From Bacteroidota bacterium (lineage in GTDB: Bacteria; Bacteroidota; Ignavibacteria; Kapaibacteriales; UBA2268): a stretch of 64,000 bases of DNA. The stretch's first letter is position 1, and every line of letters starts with the position of its first letter. Positions 25,643-34,501 of the stretch are shown here, piece by piece. Location: the NCBI GenBank assembly GCA_021780815.1, contig JAJXYC010000008.1, positions 22,249-86,248 of the forward strand. Reading direction: 5' to 3'. The position numbers were made by a program, and so were the translations under genes. The notes under the pieces were generated by a model. That model searched no databases. It saw only the letters and a list, made by a program, of their open reading frames with translations, and had not been told where the DNA came from.

Positions 25643-26542
25643 ATGAAAAAATTTGCTTACATATTGATTTTGATTCTTTCAATAATAAATTTAAACGCAC
25701 AAGAGCTTGAACAAGCTCAAAGATTTCTGAAATTAGCGAGTTCATTCATCTTTGCTGGAGAAACTGATAAAGCTAACACGAACTATCAAAAAGCAAAGGA
25801 AATTTTATCTATTGAAATATCAAAACACCCCAATGATTGGAAAGTAAAATATTGGTCAGCTGTTGCAGATGAAACGTTAGGTTATATTTATTTAAAATTA
25901 GGCAATATAGATTTATCTAAATTATCTTTTGAAACTGCATTAAAGAAATACCAAACAATTTTAAAATTTCAAGATAACTCTCCCGAAGCAATAAAAATGA
26001 TTATCGATAAAATTGATGAAAATGGTATTGTTATTAATAATCTTTCAAATTCATCATCTAAAATTGTAAATTTAGATAATACAAAAAAAATCAGCGGAAA
26101 TTTTATTTTACCTAAAAATACAGAATCTTTTTCTTGTATGAATTGCAATTTGAAAGAACTCCCATCTTTTTTATTGTCAGAAAATAATATAAAAAGAATT
26201 GTAGCACGAAATAATAAAATTAAACAATTTTACATCTCTAAATCAAATAAATTGGTTTATCTTGATTTATCTAATAATAAAATTAAAAGTTTAGAAGGTG
26301 ATTTCAAAGACTTACCAAATTTAGAATATCTTGATTTATCTAATAATTCCTTGAAGACATTACCAATAAATATTTTATCTTTAAAAAATTTGAAAATATT
26401 AAATGTATCAAAAAATCAAATTCCATTTTCTTATATCAAAACTTTAATTCAAGGTCTACCAAACACATTAATTATTAACGACAACTATATAATTGCTCCC
26501 GACGAAAATCAAGATGAAAGCGGTACAATTGAAGGTGAATAA
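25643..26542 (+). CDS. Secreted TPR plus leucine-rich-repeat protein
   Basis: 299 residues with a signal peptide ('ILILILSIINLNAQ'). Residues about 20-130 are helical, TPR-like ('FLKLASSFIFAGETDKANTN', 'GYIYLKLGNIDLSKLSFETA'). Residues about 165-285 form about five leucine-rich repeats of the short type ('YLDLSNNKIKSLEG', 'YLDLSNNSLKTLP', 'ILNVSKNQI'). Both modules bind proteins and no enzyme motif is seen. RBS AAGG precedes the ATG. Probably a periplasmic or surface scaffold working with the barrel-like protein just upstream. Confidence 0.8.
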   Translation: MKKFAYILILILSIINLNAQELEQAQRFLKLASSFIFAGETDKANTNYQKAKEILSIEISKHPNDWKVKYWSAVADETLGYIYLKLGNIDLSKLSFETALKKYQTILKFQDNSPEAIKMIIDKIDENGIVINNLSNSSSKIVNLDNTKKISGNFILPKNTESFSCMNCNLKELPSFLLSENNIKRIVARNNKIKQFYISKSNKLVYLDLSNNKIKSLEGDFKDLPNLEYLDLSNNSLKTLPINILSLKNLKILNVSKNQIPFSYIKTLIQGLPNTLIINDNYIIAPDENQDESGTIEGE

Positions 26543-26616
26543 TTTTTAACTTAATATTTAATTTTATATAAGTTGAAATCTAATTCGTAATTTTGTAGTT
26601 TATAAATTTACGATGA

Positions 26617-27474
26617 ATGTATTTAATACTTATTTTACAGCAGATATTATCTTCAATCACTCATATAGTGGCAAAAGATGTAACTACCAATATAATTCCT
26701 TCTTCTATTCTATTTTATCGTTCTTTAATTGCCGCAATTTTTTTCTTTTTAATAGTAAAAATTAGAAATAATAAAATTAAAGTTGAAAAGAAAGATTATC
26801 TTACTTTTATAATTTTGTCAATTTTAAATATACCAATAAACCAATTCCTGTTTTTAATTTCTATTAAATATACAACTGCACCAAACGTAGCATTAGCCTA
26901 TGCTTTAAGTCCAATTTTTGTTTATATAATTGCACACTTTTATTTAAAAGAAAAATCCAGTTACTTAAAAATTACAGGCATTGCAATAGCAATTATAGGT
27001 GCATTTTTTTTAATATCAGAAAAAGGGTTTAGTTTTCGTAGCACTGCTTTTTTGGGGGATATTCTTGCCCTATCGGCATCTTTAGCTTGGGCTTTATATA
27101 CAGTCCTTGGGAAAAATGTGATAAATAAATATGGAGCAATTTATTCTGCCGCAATTACTATGCAATTAGGATTCGTCCTGTATTTAGTAATATATTTGTT
27201 TTTACCAGAAAAATCCAACCCGCTAAGTTTTACAACATTTAACTGGTTCGATATTTTATATTTAGGTATATTCTCATCCGGCGTAAGTTATATACTTTGG
27301 TATTATGCCTTAAAAAAAATTCAAGCAAGCAAGGTCTCGGTATTTAATAATTTGCAACCGATATTTACAACAATATTAGCAATAATCTTTTTAAATCAAA
27401 GTTTAACTTTGACATTTGTTTCTGGTGGTTTAATGATTCTTTTAGGAGTAGTACTCACCCAAACAGGGAAGTAA
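26617..27474 (+). CDS. EamA/DMT-family transporter
   Basis: 285 residues with ten membrane helices arranged as two EamA repeats (about 5-135 and 143-280). Typical features are 'SSILFYRSLIAA' in the first half, 'ALAYALSPIFVYI', and 'SKVSVFNNLQPIFTTILAI' near the end. Members export amino acids, nucleotides or other metabolites, or import them by exchange; the substrate cannot be read here. An ATG at 26613 is out of frame. Convergent with the next gene, 12 bp apart. Confidence 0.9.
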   Translation: MYLILILQQILSSITHIVAKDVTTNIIPSSILFYRSLIAAIFFFLIVKIRNNKIKVEKKDYLTFIILSILNIPINQFLFLISIKYTTAPNVALAYALSPIFVYIIAHFYLKEKSSYLKITGIAIAIIGAFFLISEKGFSFRSTAFLGDILALSASLAWALYTVLGKNVINKYGAIYSAAITMQLGFVLYLVIYLFLPEKSNPLSFTTFNWFDILYLGIFSSGVSYILWYYALKKIQASKVSVFNNLQPIFTTILAIIFLNQSLTLTFVSGGLMILLGVVLTQTGK

Positions 27475-27486
27475 AAACTAAAAGAA

Positions 27487-29598
27487 TTATTTACACACTT
27501 TTTGAATTAGTTCATCAGCACCATCAATTCCATTTGCTTTTGCAAAATGTAAATCTTCGCACGCTTTATCGAGTAATCCTAATTGAATTTCAGTTAATGC
27601 CCTTTCGTAATATACTTTATATTCGTTCTTTCTTATTTGCAGATATTTATTGAAATCATTCAAAGCCTCTTTATAATTACTGACATTATAGTAAGACAAA
27701 GCTCTTTTATAAATACTTTTTTCATCATTTGCATTTAAATTAATGCTTTTGTTAAAATCAGCAATAGCTGTATTAAAATCATTTTTCAGGAAATAAGTAG
27801 CCCCACGATTATAAAAAGCTTCATGCGACGGTTTAATTTCAATACATTTCGAGAAATCTGACAAGGATGAATCATATTTTTTCAATTCAGAATAAGCAAT
27901 AGCTCTCATATTATAACAATCATAATCATTAGGTCTGTCTTTTAAAGTTTCAGTTAAATCTTTAATAGCACCAACAAAATCCCCTTGAACAATTTTGTTT
28001 TTGCCCATTTGCAAACCATAATAATCGGTTGTAATAAAATTAGTATTAATTGTAAAAAATTTTTTATTCTTTTTATCTTTTAAATTTATGAATTCCGGAA
28101 TATTAGCCGCAAGATTATCAAAACGGAAATTTTCAAGTAAGACAGGAGGTGAATCATTCCCATTTTCATCAATATGAGTTAAGTATAACTGAGTAAAAGG
28201 TCCATTAGCTTTTGATGAAAAAACAAGCCATTTCCCATTTGGAGACCAAGAATGCCACGAGTTCATATTTTGCAAATTGCAATTCATTAATCTTGGTTTA
28301 CCCCCATTAGAAGGAATAATGTACAATTTGCTATCAGGCATAAGTAACATAAAACTTTCTGCTTGAGTAAAAACAATCCATTTGCCATTAGGGGAAACTT
28401 TTGGGAAATAATTGCTCATATTGTTGTTTGATGCTCCCAAAAGCGGTTGTGCAACTCCACCTTTACCATTATTAAAATCAACTGTATATAAATCATATTT
28501 ATATAATTTTTCCCTTTTTACAAAATCTTGAGCAAGTTCAACTGGTAAAACAGCTGATTTTGACTTTTCTATTTCGGGTAATTTATAGTAATTAGTTTTT
28601 GCAAAAATAATTTTTTTGCCATCAGGGAACCAAATTGGATTACTATTGACAAAATTTTTATCGTCTGCTCCTTTCAAGGCATTAAATGTTTTAGTTAATT
28701 TATCATAATAAACTAAAATACCTTTAATAGGGAAGAAAAGCTGAGAATATTCTAGATTATCTTGTTTTACAAATACTGATCGGTCTTTAACTGTGCTTAT
28801 TGCATATCGTCCATCAGGCGAAAGCGCCGAAAGCAATCCAAAAGTTTGTTCACCATCTTCCTTTTTGTAGTCAGTCCAAGTAATTATGCTATTTTTTGTA
28901 AAATTAATTTGAGGAGTAATATCAGCAATAGCATAAGCACCTTTGTCATTACCATAATCAACGTCCATACCCAATGTATTTCCATCAGATGAAAATGAGT
29001 GGCAATTCCCACAAACAGGCACATTTGACAATACTTTCTTTGGTTGTTCTTCGTCTGAAATATAACCTAATCGCCAACTTATTGTTTCAAGATGGTCCAC
29101 CGCATAACCAAAAGGTAATGTTACCGTACGATAAAATATTGGTGCATCTACCCTATCTTTTGAAATTGTAATTTCTCTTTTGTCTTTTACAACCGCTTCA
29201 TCATCATTCCCATTCTTAAATCCAATCAAATTAATCTGGATCTTTTCATCGGGATACTTTTTTAATAGATCCCAATCTTCTTTAGAAATTCTATATTCAT
29301 TTGCAGATGTTGAATAAGTAATATTAATATCCTTATTAGGGATTGTAATTTGTACTATCCATTTTAAACTATCTATATTTGGTTCCCAACGAATTGTTGG
29401 AGATATTATATCTAATGGAAAAACAGATAAATCATAAGGATAAAGCAAAATCTGTGTCTTCCCAATTTTATTTGAGGATTGAATTAATTTATCAAAATTA
29501 TTGTGTTTTGAACAAGAAAAAAGTAACAACAACAACAACAAAACAAACAGGTAAGATAAATGAGTAATTCTATTTTTTATATAAGTAAAAGTAATCAT
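27487..29598 (-). CDS. Lipoprotein with TolB-like propeller, CxxCH motif and TPRs
   Basis: 703 residues from the ATG at 29598, which gives a lipoprotein signal (poly-Leu then 'LFSC'). Residues about 40-160 are strand-rich; 'VCGNCHSF' follows with a CxxCH haem c-binding motif; a WD40-like/TolB propeller (about 200-510) has repeats such as 'SPNGKWIVF' and 'SPNGKWLVF'; the last ~170 residues are TPRs ('AIADFNKSINLN', 'ALNDFNKYLQI'). Proteins with this order occur in Bacteroidota, sometimes annotated as cytochrome c biogenesis-related. Whether haem is attached is unknown; one haem on a surface-anchored propeller would suggest electron transfer or sensing. The poly-Leu signal is encoded by a GTT/AAC-rich repeat near 29525-29545. 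Confidence 0.85.
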   Translation of the reverse strand: MITFTYIKNRITHLSYLFVLLLLLLLFSCSKHNNFDKLIQSSNKIGKTQILLYPYDLSVFPLDIISPTIRWEPNIDSLKWIVQITIPNKDINITYSTSANEYRISKEDWDLLKKYPDEKIQINLIGFKNGNDDEAVVKDKREITISKDRVDAPIFYRTVTLPFGYAVDHLETISWRLGYISDEEQPKKVLSNVPVCGNCHSFSSDGNTLGMDVDYGNDKGAYAIADITPQINFTKNSIITWTDYKKEDGEQTFGLLSALSPDGRYAISTVKDRSVFVKQDNLEYSQLFFPIKGILVYYDKLTKTFNALKGADDKNFVNSNPIWFPDGKKIIFAKTNYYKLPEIEKSKSAVLPVELAQDFVKREKLYKYDLYTVDFNNGKGGVAQPLLGASNNNMSNYFPKVSPNGKWIVFTQAESFMLLMPDSKLYIIPSNGGKPRLMNCNLQNMNSWHSWSPNGKWLVFSSKANGPFTQLYLTHIDENGNDSPPVLLENFRFDNLAANIPEFINLKDKKNKKFFTINTNFITTDYYGLQMGKNKIVQGDFVGAIKDLTETLKDRPNDYDCYNMRAIAYSELKKYDSSLSDFSKCIEIKPSHEAFYNRGATYFLKNDFNTAIADFNKSINLNANDEKSIYKRALSYYNVSNYKEALNDFNKYLQIRKNEYKVYYERALTEIQLGLLDKACEDLHFAKANGIDGADELIQKVCK

Positions 29599-29721
29599 AA
29601 AAAACACTTAATTTAATATTCAAAATTATGAAAATTAGTGATAATTTTTAATTTATTTTAAAAAGAAAAAAATTTCTAAAAAATAAAATCGTTTTAAATA
29701 CAAAAATTAAAAAGTTGCATT

Positions 29722-30708
29722 ATGTTGGACATAAAAGAAATCAACGAAAAAATTCAAGAAGAAAGTTCGTTTATTGATATTTTAAATTTAGAAATATCAA
29801 AGCAGATAGTAGGGCAAAAGCAAATGGTAGAAAGACTGTTCATAGCATTATTAGCCAACGGACATATTTTACTCGAAGGGGTTCCCGGACTTGCAAAAAC
29901 ATTAGCAATCAAGACATTAGCATCAGCAATAGATGCCAAATTTTCACGAATTCAATTTACTCCCGATTTGTTACCTGCCGATTTACTTGGAACAATGATT
30001 TATAATCAAAAGAAAGAAGAATTTACTTTACGAATAGGTCCAGTATTTGCCAATTTAATTCTTGCCGATGAAATAAACCGAGCACCTGCCAAAGTACAAA
30101 GTGCATTACTTGAGGCCATGCAAGAAAGACAAATTACAATTGGAGAGCAAACTTTAAAATTACAAGAACCTTTTTTAGTTCTTGCAACTGAAAACCCACT
30201 TGAACAAGAAGGTACTTATCCACTACCAGAAGCACAAGTAGATAGATTTATGATGAAAGTATTAATTAACTACCCTACTCGTGATGAAGAAAAACTGATA
30301 ATGAAACAAAACACAAAGTCTACAACATCAAAAGTTCAAAAAGTAATAAGCCCAGAAAAAATAATCAGAGCAAGGGAAGTCGTAACAGAAGTATATTTAG
30401 ATGAAAAAATTGAGCAATATATTCTTGATATAATTTTTGCTACTCGTAACCCAGAAGATTATAAATTAGGAAAATTAAAGCCTTTTATTAATTACGGAGC
30501 TTCACCCCGTGGTTCAATCTTTTTAGCGCAAGCTTCAAAAGCATTAGCATTCGTAAAAAGAAGAGGATTTGTTATCCCAGAAGATATCCGTGCTATTTGC
30601 AATGATGTTTTAAGACATAGAATTGGTCTTACTTACGAAGCAGAAGCAGAGAACATAACAGCAGACGATGTAATTAACGAAATAATCAATACTGTTGAAG
30701 TACCATAA
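29722..30708 (+). CDS. MoxR-family AAA+ ATPase
   Basis: 328 residues. Walker A 'GVPGLAKT', Walker B 'LILADEINRAPAKVQSAL', sensor-1 region 'LATENPLEQEGTYPLPEAQ' and the C-terminal lid are all present. MoxR ATPases act as chaperones or metal insertases for VWA-domain partners, and here a DUF58 protein, a BatD-like protein and BatA follow on the same strand with gaps of 12 bp or less. It is the first gene of that operon. Confidence 0.96.
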   Translation: MLDIKEINEKIQEESSFIDILNLEISKQIVGQKQMVERLFIALLANGHILLEGVPGLAKTLAIKTLASAIDAKFSRIQFTPDLLPADLLGTMIYNQKKEEFTLRIGPVFANLILADEINRAPAKVQSALLEAMQERQITIGEQTLKLQEPFLVLATENPLEQEGTYPLPEAQVDRFMMKVLINYPTRDEEKLIMKQNTKSTTSKVQKVISPEKIIRAREVVTEVYLDEKIEQYILDIIFATRNPEDYKLGKLKPFINYGASPRGSIFLAQASKALAFVKRRGFVIPEDIRAICNDVLRHRIGLTYEAEAENITADDVINEIINTVEVP

Positions 30709-30720
30709 TCAATTAATCCA

Positions 30721-31605
30721 ATGGTTCAACAAGAATTATTTAAGAAGATACGTAAAATAGAAATCAAAACAAGGGGGCTTTCTCGCAATATTTTTGCCGG
30801 AGAATACCAAAGTGCTTTTAAAGGTTCTGGTATGGCTTTTGCAGAAGTTCGGGAATATCAACCGGGTGATGATATTCGGTTGATTGATTGGAATGTTACA
30901 GCTCGCTTAAATCACCCGTATATTAAGATCTTCACAGAAGAACGTGAATTAACAGTTATTCTCCTGATTGATGTTAGCGGTTCTTCTTTATTTGGAACTA
31001 ATTTGCAATTTAAAAGAGATTTAATTGTTGAAATTGCCGCTTTACTTTCTTTTAGCGCAATTTCAAACAATGATAAAATCGGTGTTATTTTTTTTAGTGA
31101 TAGTATAGAAAAATTTATTCCTCCTAAAAAAGGAAAAACACATATCTTGCGAATTATAAGAGAATTGATAGAATTTCAACCTAAGAGCAAAGGAACAAAC
31201 ATTTCAAATGTTTTGCAATTTGCTACAAATGCTATAAAAAAACGAACTACAATGTTCCTTTTAAGTGATTGCTTAACTAATGATAATTACGAAAAACCTT
31301 TAAGTATTATTAGCAAAAAACACGATTTTGTTGTTTTCCAAATTATTGATAAATTAGAAACTAATTTCCCTGATTTAGGATTAATTGAATCTGTTGACCC
31401 CGAAACAAATCAACAATTTTTACTCGATACTTCTTCAAAGGATTTCCGACGCAAATATCAAAATTGGTGGAATACTTTACAAACTTATATCACTTTGACA
31501 ACACGTAAAAACAGTGTTGATTTAGTAAAGTTTAACACGGGCGAATCTTATGTTGTCCCATTGCAAAAATTCTTTAAATTGAGGGAATGGAGGAGGCAAT
31601 CTTAA
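30721..31605 (+). CDS. DUF58 protein (VWA-like partner of MoxR)
   Basis: 294 residues. The DUF58 signature 'EYQPGDDIRLIDWNVTARLN' is followed by a VWA-like fold with 'LLIDVSGSS' (MIDAS) and 'LLSDCL'. Cytoplasmic, no membrane segments. DUF58 proteins are the usual partner of MoxR in Bat and related clusters. It overlaps the next gene at TAATG (31603-31607), so translation is coupled; the strong SD GGAGGAGG for that gene lies in its last codons. Confidence 0.94.
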   Translation: MVQQELFKKIRKIEIKTRGLSRNIFAGEYQSAFKGSGMAFAEVREYQPGDDIRLIDWNVTARLNHPYIKIFTEERELTVILLIDVSGSSLFGTNLQFKRDLIVEIAALLSFSAISNNDKIGVIFFSDSIEKFIPPKKGKTHILRIIRELIEFQPKSKGTNISNVLQFATNAIKKRTTMFLLSDCLTNDNYEKPLSIISKKHDFVVFQIIDKLETNFPDLGLIESVDPETNQQFLLDTSSKDFRRKYQNWWNTLQTYITLTTRKNSVDLVKFNTGESYVVPLQKFFKLREWRRQS

Positions 31606-32588
31606 TGTTTGAAAAATCAAGTAATTTGAAACAATTGCTTTTGACCGTTACTTTCGCATTTGTGTTTTTATTTGTAAATTTTGTATTTTCAAATGCACAA
31701 TATAATAATTCTTTTAAAGCCTTCCTTGATACAAATTCAGGATTAATCGGGGACCATATCCATCTAAAATTAAGTGCAGAAATTAATAAGGATTACTCAG
31801 TTACATTCCCTGCCTTATCGGATAGCATTGGTAAATTACAAATTATTGCGAAAAGCAAAATTGATACAATTAAAAACAACAATTTCATAACATTAAATCA
31901 AAATATTACAATTACGGCATTTGATAGTGGTTATTTTCAAATACCTCAACTTTATTTTATTTTACAACGCAAAGGAGACAGTTCAACGACACCATCAGCC
32001 ACAGATGCTCTTTCTCTTGCTTTTCATTCTGTCCCTATTGATACCACTAAACCTATCAAAGATATCAAACCTCCTTTAGATGTTCCTTTTGATATTTTCG
32101 ATTATATCTGGTATTTTGTTGTTCTTATTTTAATTGTAATCGGAGCTTATTTTGGTCTTAAATATTATAAATTGCATAAAAATAAAATACAAGAAAAACC
32201 AAAATATGACCCGAAAGTTCCGGCTCATATTCAAGCATTACTTGATTTAGAAAAATTAGAGCAAGAACGTTTATGGCAAAATGGGAAAATAAAAGAATAT
32301 TATTCTGCTCTTACAGATATTTTCCGTTTATATATTGAACGCCGTTTTGCTTTTCCTGCATTAGAATCAACAACAAATGAGATTCTACATCAAATAGAAC
32401 AGTTCATTTCAGGAGAACAAATATTAAAAAACTTGAAATATGTTCTTGAAACAGCAGATTTAGTAAAATTTGCCAAAGAAATTCCTGCTCCAAATATTAA
32501 CGATGAAATTTTAAAATTAACAAGAAATATTATTGAAGCAACTATACCAATTGAAACTGATTTAGAAATAAACAAAGAAGACCAATGA
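31605..32588 (+). CDS. BatD-like membrane-anchored protein of the Bat operon
   Basis: 327 residues from the ATG at 31605, chosen for the strong SD GGAGGAGG at 31589-31596 and the overlap with the DUF58 stop; an upstream ATG at 31587 would place the SD inside the gene. It has a signal peptide ('AFVFLFVNFVFSNAQ'), a strand-rich periplasmic domain (about 25-150), one membrane helix ('YIWYFVVLILIVIGAYFGL', about 170-190) and a cytoplasmic helical tail with 'IKEYYSALTDIFRLYIERRF', resembling DUF4381. It occupies the slot between DUF58 and BatA that is usual in Bacteroidota. It ends with ATGA overlapping batA. Confidence 0.78.
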   Translation: MFEKSSNLKQLLLTVTFAFVFLFVNFVFSNAQYNNSFKAFLDTNSGLIGDHIHLKLSAEINKDYSVTFPALSDSIGKLQIIAKSKIDTIKNNNFITLNQNITITAFDSGYFQIPQLYFILQRKGDSSTTPSATDALSLAFHSVPIDTTKPIKDIKPPLDVPFDIFDYIWYFVVLILIVIGAYFGLKYYKLHKNKIQEKPKYDPKVPAHIQALLDLEKLEQERLWQNGKIKEYYSALTDIFRLYIERRFAFPALESTTNEILHQIEQFISGEQILKNLKYVLETADLVKFAKEIPAPNINDEILKLTRNIIEATIPIETDLEINKEDQ

Positions 32589-33574
32589 AAATCAATTTTG
32601 CAAATCCTGATTATTTCTATTTATTGTTGCTTATTCCAATATTAGTGTATATCTATTTTTGGAAAATAAAAAAAACAAGCCCGACACTATTAATTTCAAC
32701 AACAATCTTTATTCAAAAGTTTGGCTCATCTTTAAGAGTAAAGTTTAGGTATTTGCCATTTATTTTAATAATTTTAGGAGTAATTTTATCCATTATTGCT
32801 CTTGCCAGACCTCAGTCAAGTTCATCAAGAAAAGAGATACAAACCGAAGGTATTGATATAGTTATTGCGATTGATGTATCAACTTCTATGTTAGCCGAAG
32901 ATTTAAAACCAAATAGAATCGAATCAGCCAAAAATAATGCGATTAAATTTATTCAAAATAGACCTAATGATAGGATAGGCTTGGTGGTATTTTCAGGAGA
33001 AAGTTTTACACAATGCCCTGTAACAATTGACCATTCCATTTTAATAAATTTAGTAGAGAAAATCAAATCAGGAATGATTGAAGATGGTACAGCAATAGGT
33101 ATGGGTCTTGCTACTGCCGTTGCAAGATTAAAAGATAGCAAAGCAAAAAGTAAAGTAATAATATTATTAACCGACGGGGTTAATAATATGGGCTTTATTT
33201 CTCCGCAAACTGCCGCTGAAATTGCTAAAACATTTGGCATTAAAGTTTATACAATTGGAATTGGTACACTTGGATTTGCTCCTTATCCTTTCAAAACACC
33301 TTTTGGTGTACAATATCAAAATGTTCAAGTCCAAATTGATGAAGGTATCTTAAAAGAGATTGCCCAAATTACAAATGGGAAATATTTCCGTGCTACTAAT
33401 TCTAAATCATTAGAAGAAATTTATAAAGAAATTGATAAGATGGAAAAAACTAAAATTAATGTTTCATTTTATACGAAAAAGACTGAACATTACTTGATTT
33501 TTGCTGTTCCATCTTTAATTTTATTTTTAATTGCAATTACTTTAAAATATACAGTTTACAGAAAAATCCCATAA
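32585..33574 (+). CDS. batA: BatA-type VWA membrane protein
   Basis: 329 residues. Two N-terminal membrane helices (about 8-26 and 55-75) precede a VWA domain (about 88-280) with intact MIDAS 'IDVSTSM', Thr in 'DGTAIGMGL' and 'LLTDGVNN'; a last helix lies near 305-325. BatA is an inner-membrane protein with its VWA domain in the periplasm, and in Bacteroides it belongs to the Bat aerotolerance operon. Its start overlaps the previous stop by 4 bp. The usual batB, batC and batE do not follow; a terminator and a convergent gene end the operon here. Confidence 0.93.
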   Translation: MKINFANPDYFYLLLLIPILVYIYFWKIKKTSPTLLISTTIFIQKFGSSLRVKFRYLPFILIILGVILSIIALARPQSSSSRKEIQTEGIDIVIAIDVSTSMLAEDLKPNRIESAKNNAIKFIQNRPNDRIGLVVFSGESFTQCPVTIDHSILINLVEKIKSGMIEDGTAIGMGLATAVARLKDSKAKSKVIILLTDGVNNMGFISPQTAAEIAKTFGIKVYTIGIGTLGFAPYPFKTPFGVQYQNVQVQIDEGILKEIAQITNGKYFRATNSKSLEEIYKEIDKMEKTKINVSFYTKKTEHYLIFAVPSLILFLIAITLKYTVYRKIP

Positions 33575-33598
33575 TAAAATATTTTTATTATGGGATTT
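33564..33598. terminator. 16-bp perfect terminator shared by batA and the SDR gene
   Basis: AAATCCCATAATAAAA (33564-33579) and its exact complement (33583-33598) with a 3-nt loop. The batA stop codon (33572-33574) lies within the left arm and the SDR stop codon overlaps the right arm. T runs are built into both arms, so it can work in both directions. Both convergent genes therefore end inside their common terminator. Confidence 0.85.
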
Positions 33599-34385
33599 AT
33601 AATGTTCTAAGAAAGCCACCATCAACTGGTAAGTTAATTCCAGTGATATAATTTGCAAAATTAGAAGCAAGAAATGCAACGGCAAATCCAATTTCATCAG
33701 CAGAACCAATTCGTTTTTCTGGAATGTTTTCAGTTAATTTATTTATTTCAATTTCAAAAGTAGTTCCATTACGTTCAGCTTCACTTTGAAATAATGATTT
33801 CAACCTTTCTGTTAAAATGTAACCGGGCAAAAGATTATTTACGGTGATCCCAAAAGGTGCAACTTCACGAGATAAAATTTTTGCCCAACTGGAAATTGCA
33901 CCACGAATTGTATTAGAAACACCTAAATTATCAATTGGTTGTTTTGCTCCAATTGAAGTAATATTAATAATTCGTCCATAATTTTCTTTTTTCATACCAG
34001 GCAGAACAATTTGCGTAAGTAATTGATATGCAATTAAATGCGAATTAATTGCTAATTGAATATCTTCAACACTTGCTTCAGATATTTTACCAGATTTTGG
34101 ACCACCAGAATTATTAACAAGAATATGAAAAGTTCCAAATTCTTTCAATTTCGGCAAAAGTAACTCGTTTAATTTATTAGGTTCAGATAAATCAGCAGTT
34201 AAATAATCAAATCGCTGATTTTCATTTTTATGTAATTCATTTATGTTGTTTAGAAGTTTACTTTCAGAACGAGCAATTAACAGAAGGTTTGCACCACAAG
34301 ATGCGAACTGTTTTGCTATTGCCCAGCCAATACCTTGCGAAGCACCACAGACAATAGCATTCTTTCCACTTAAATCAATTTTCAT
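33597..34385 (-). CDS. SDR-family oxidoreductase with non-canonical catalytic site
   Basis: 262 residues, classical short-chain dehydrogenase fold. The cofactor site is intact: 'CGASQGIGWAIA' (GxxxGxG) and 'NNSGGPKSG' (NNAG). The YxxxK catalytic pair is missing: after the catalytic-Ser position in 'NITSIG' the segment reads 'LGVSNTIRGAI', with Ser and Arg where Tyr and Lys are expected. A known SDR subgroup carries a similar 'LSNxxR' motif, so this is a family variant rather than decay. It ends 'ITGINLPVDGGFLRTL', typical of SDRs. Substrate unknown; it may lack oxidoreductase activity. Confidence 0.88.
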   Translation of the reverse strand: MKIDLSGKNAIVCGASQGIGWAIAKQFASCGANLLLIARSESKLLNNINELHKNENQRFDYLTADLSEPNKLNELLLPKLKEFGTFHILVNNSGGPKSGKISEASVEDIQLAINSHLIAYQLLTQIVLPGMKKENYGRIINITSIGAKQPIDNLGVSNTIRGAISSWAKILSREVAPFGITVNNLLPGYILTERLKSLFQSEAERNGTTFEIEINKLTENIPEKRIGSADEIGFAVAFLASNFANYITGINLPVDGGFLRTL

Positions 34386-34501
34386 AGTATTACTTTCAAT
34401 CTAATTTAAAAATATTATTTGATGAATTAGAAAAGAATTTATTTTATTGTTAATTTGCAGTTTTATTTTTTACACATTTACAATTTTTATAAAGTATAAA
34501 A

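Noticed and set aside
29525-29545. AAC/GTT trinucleotide run as a regulatory repeat
   Set aside because: It encodes the poly-Leu core of the lipoprotein signal peptide, which explains it.
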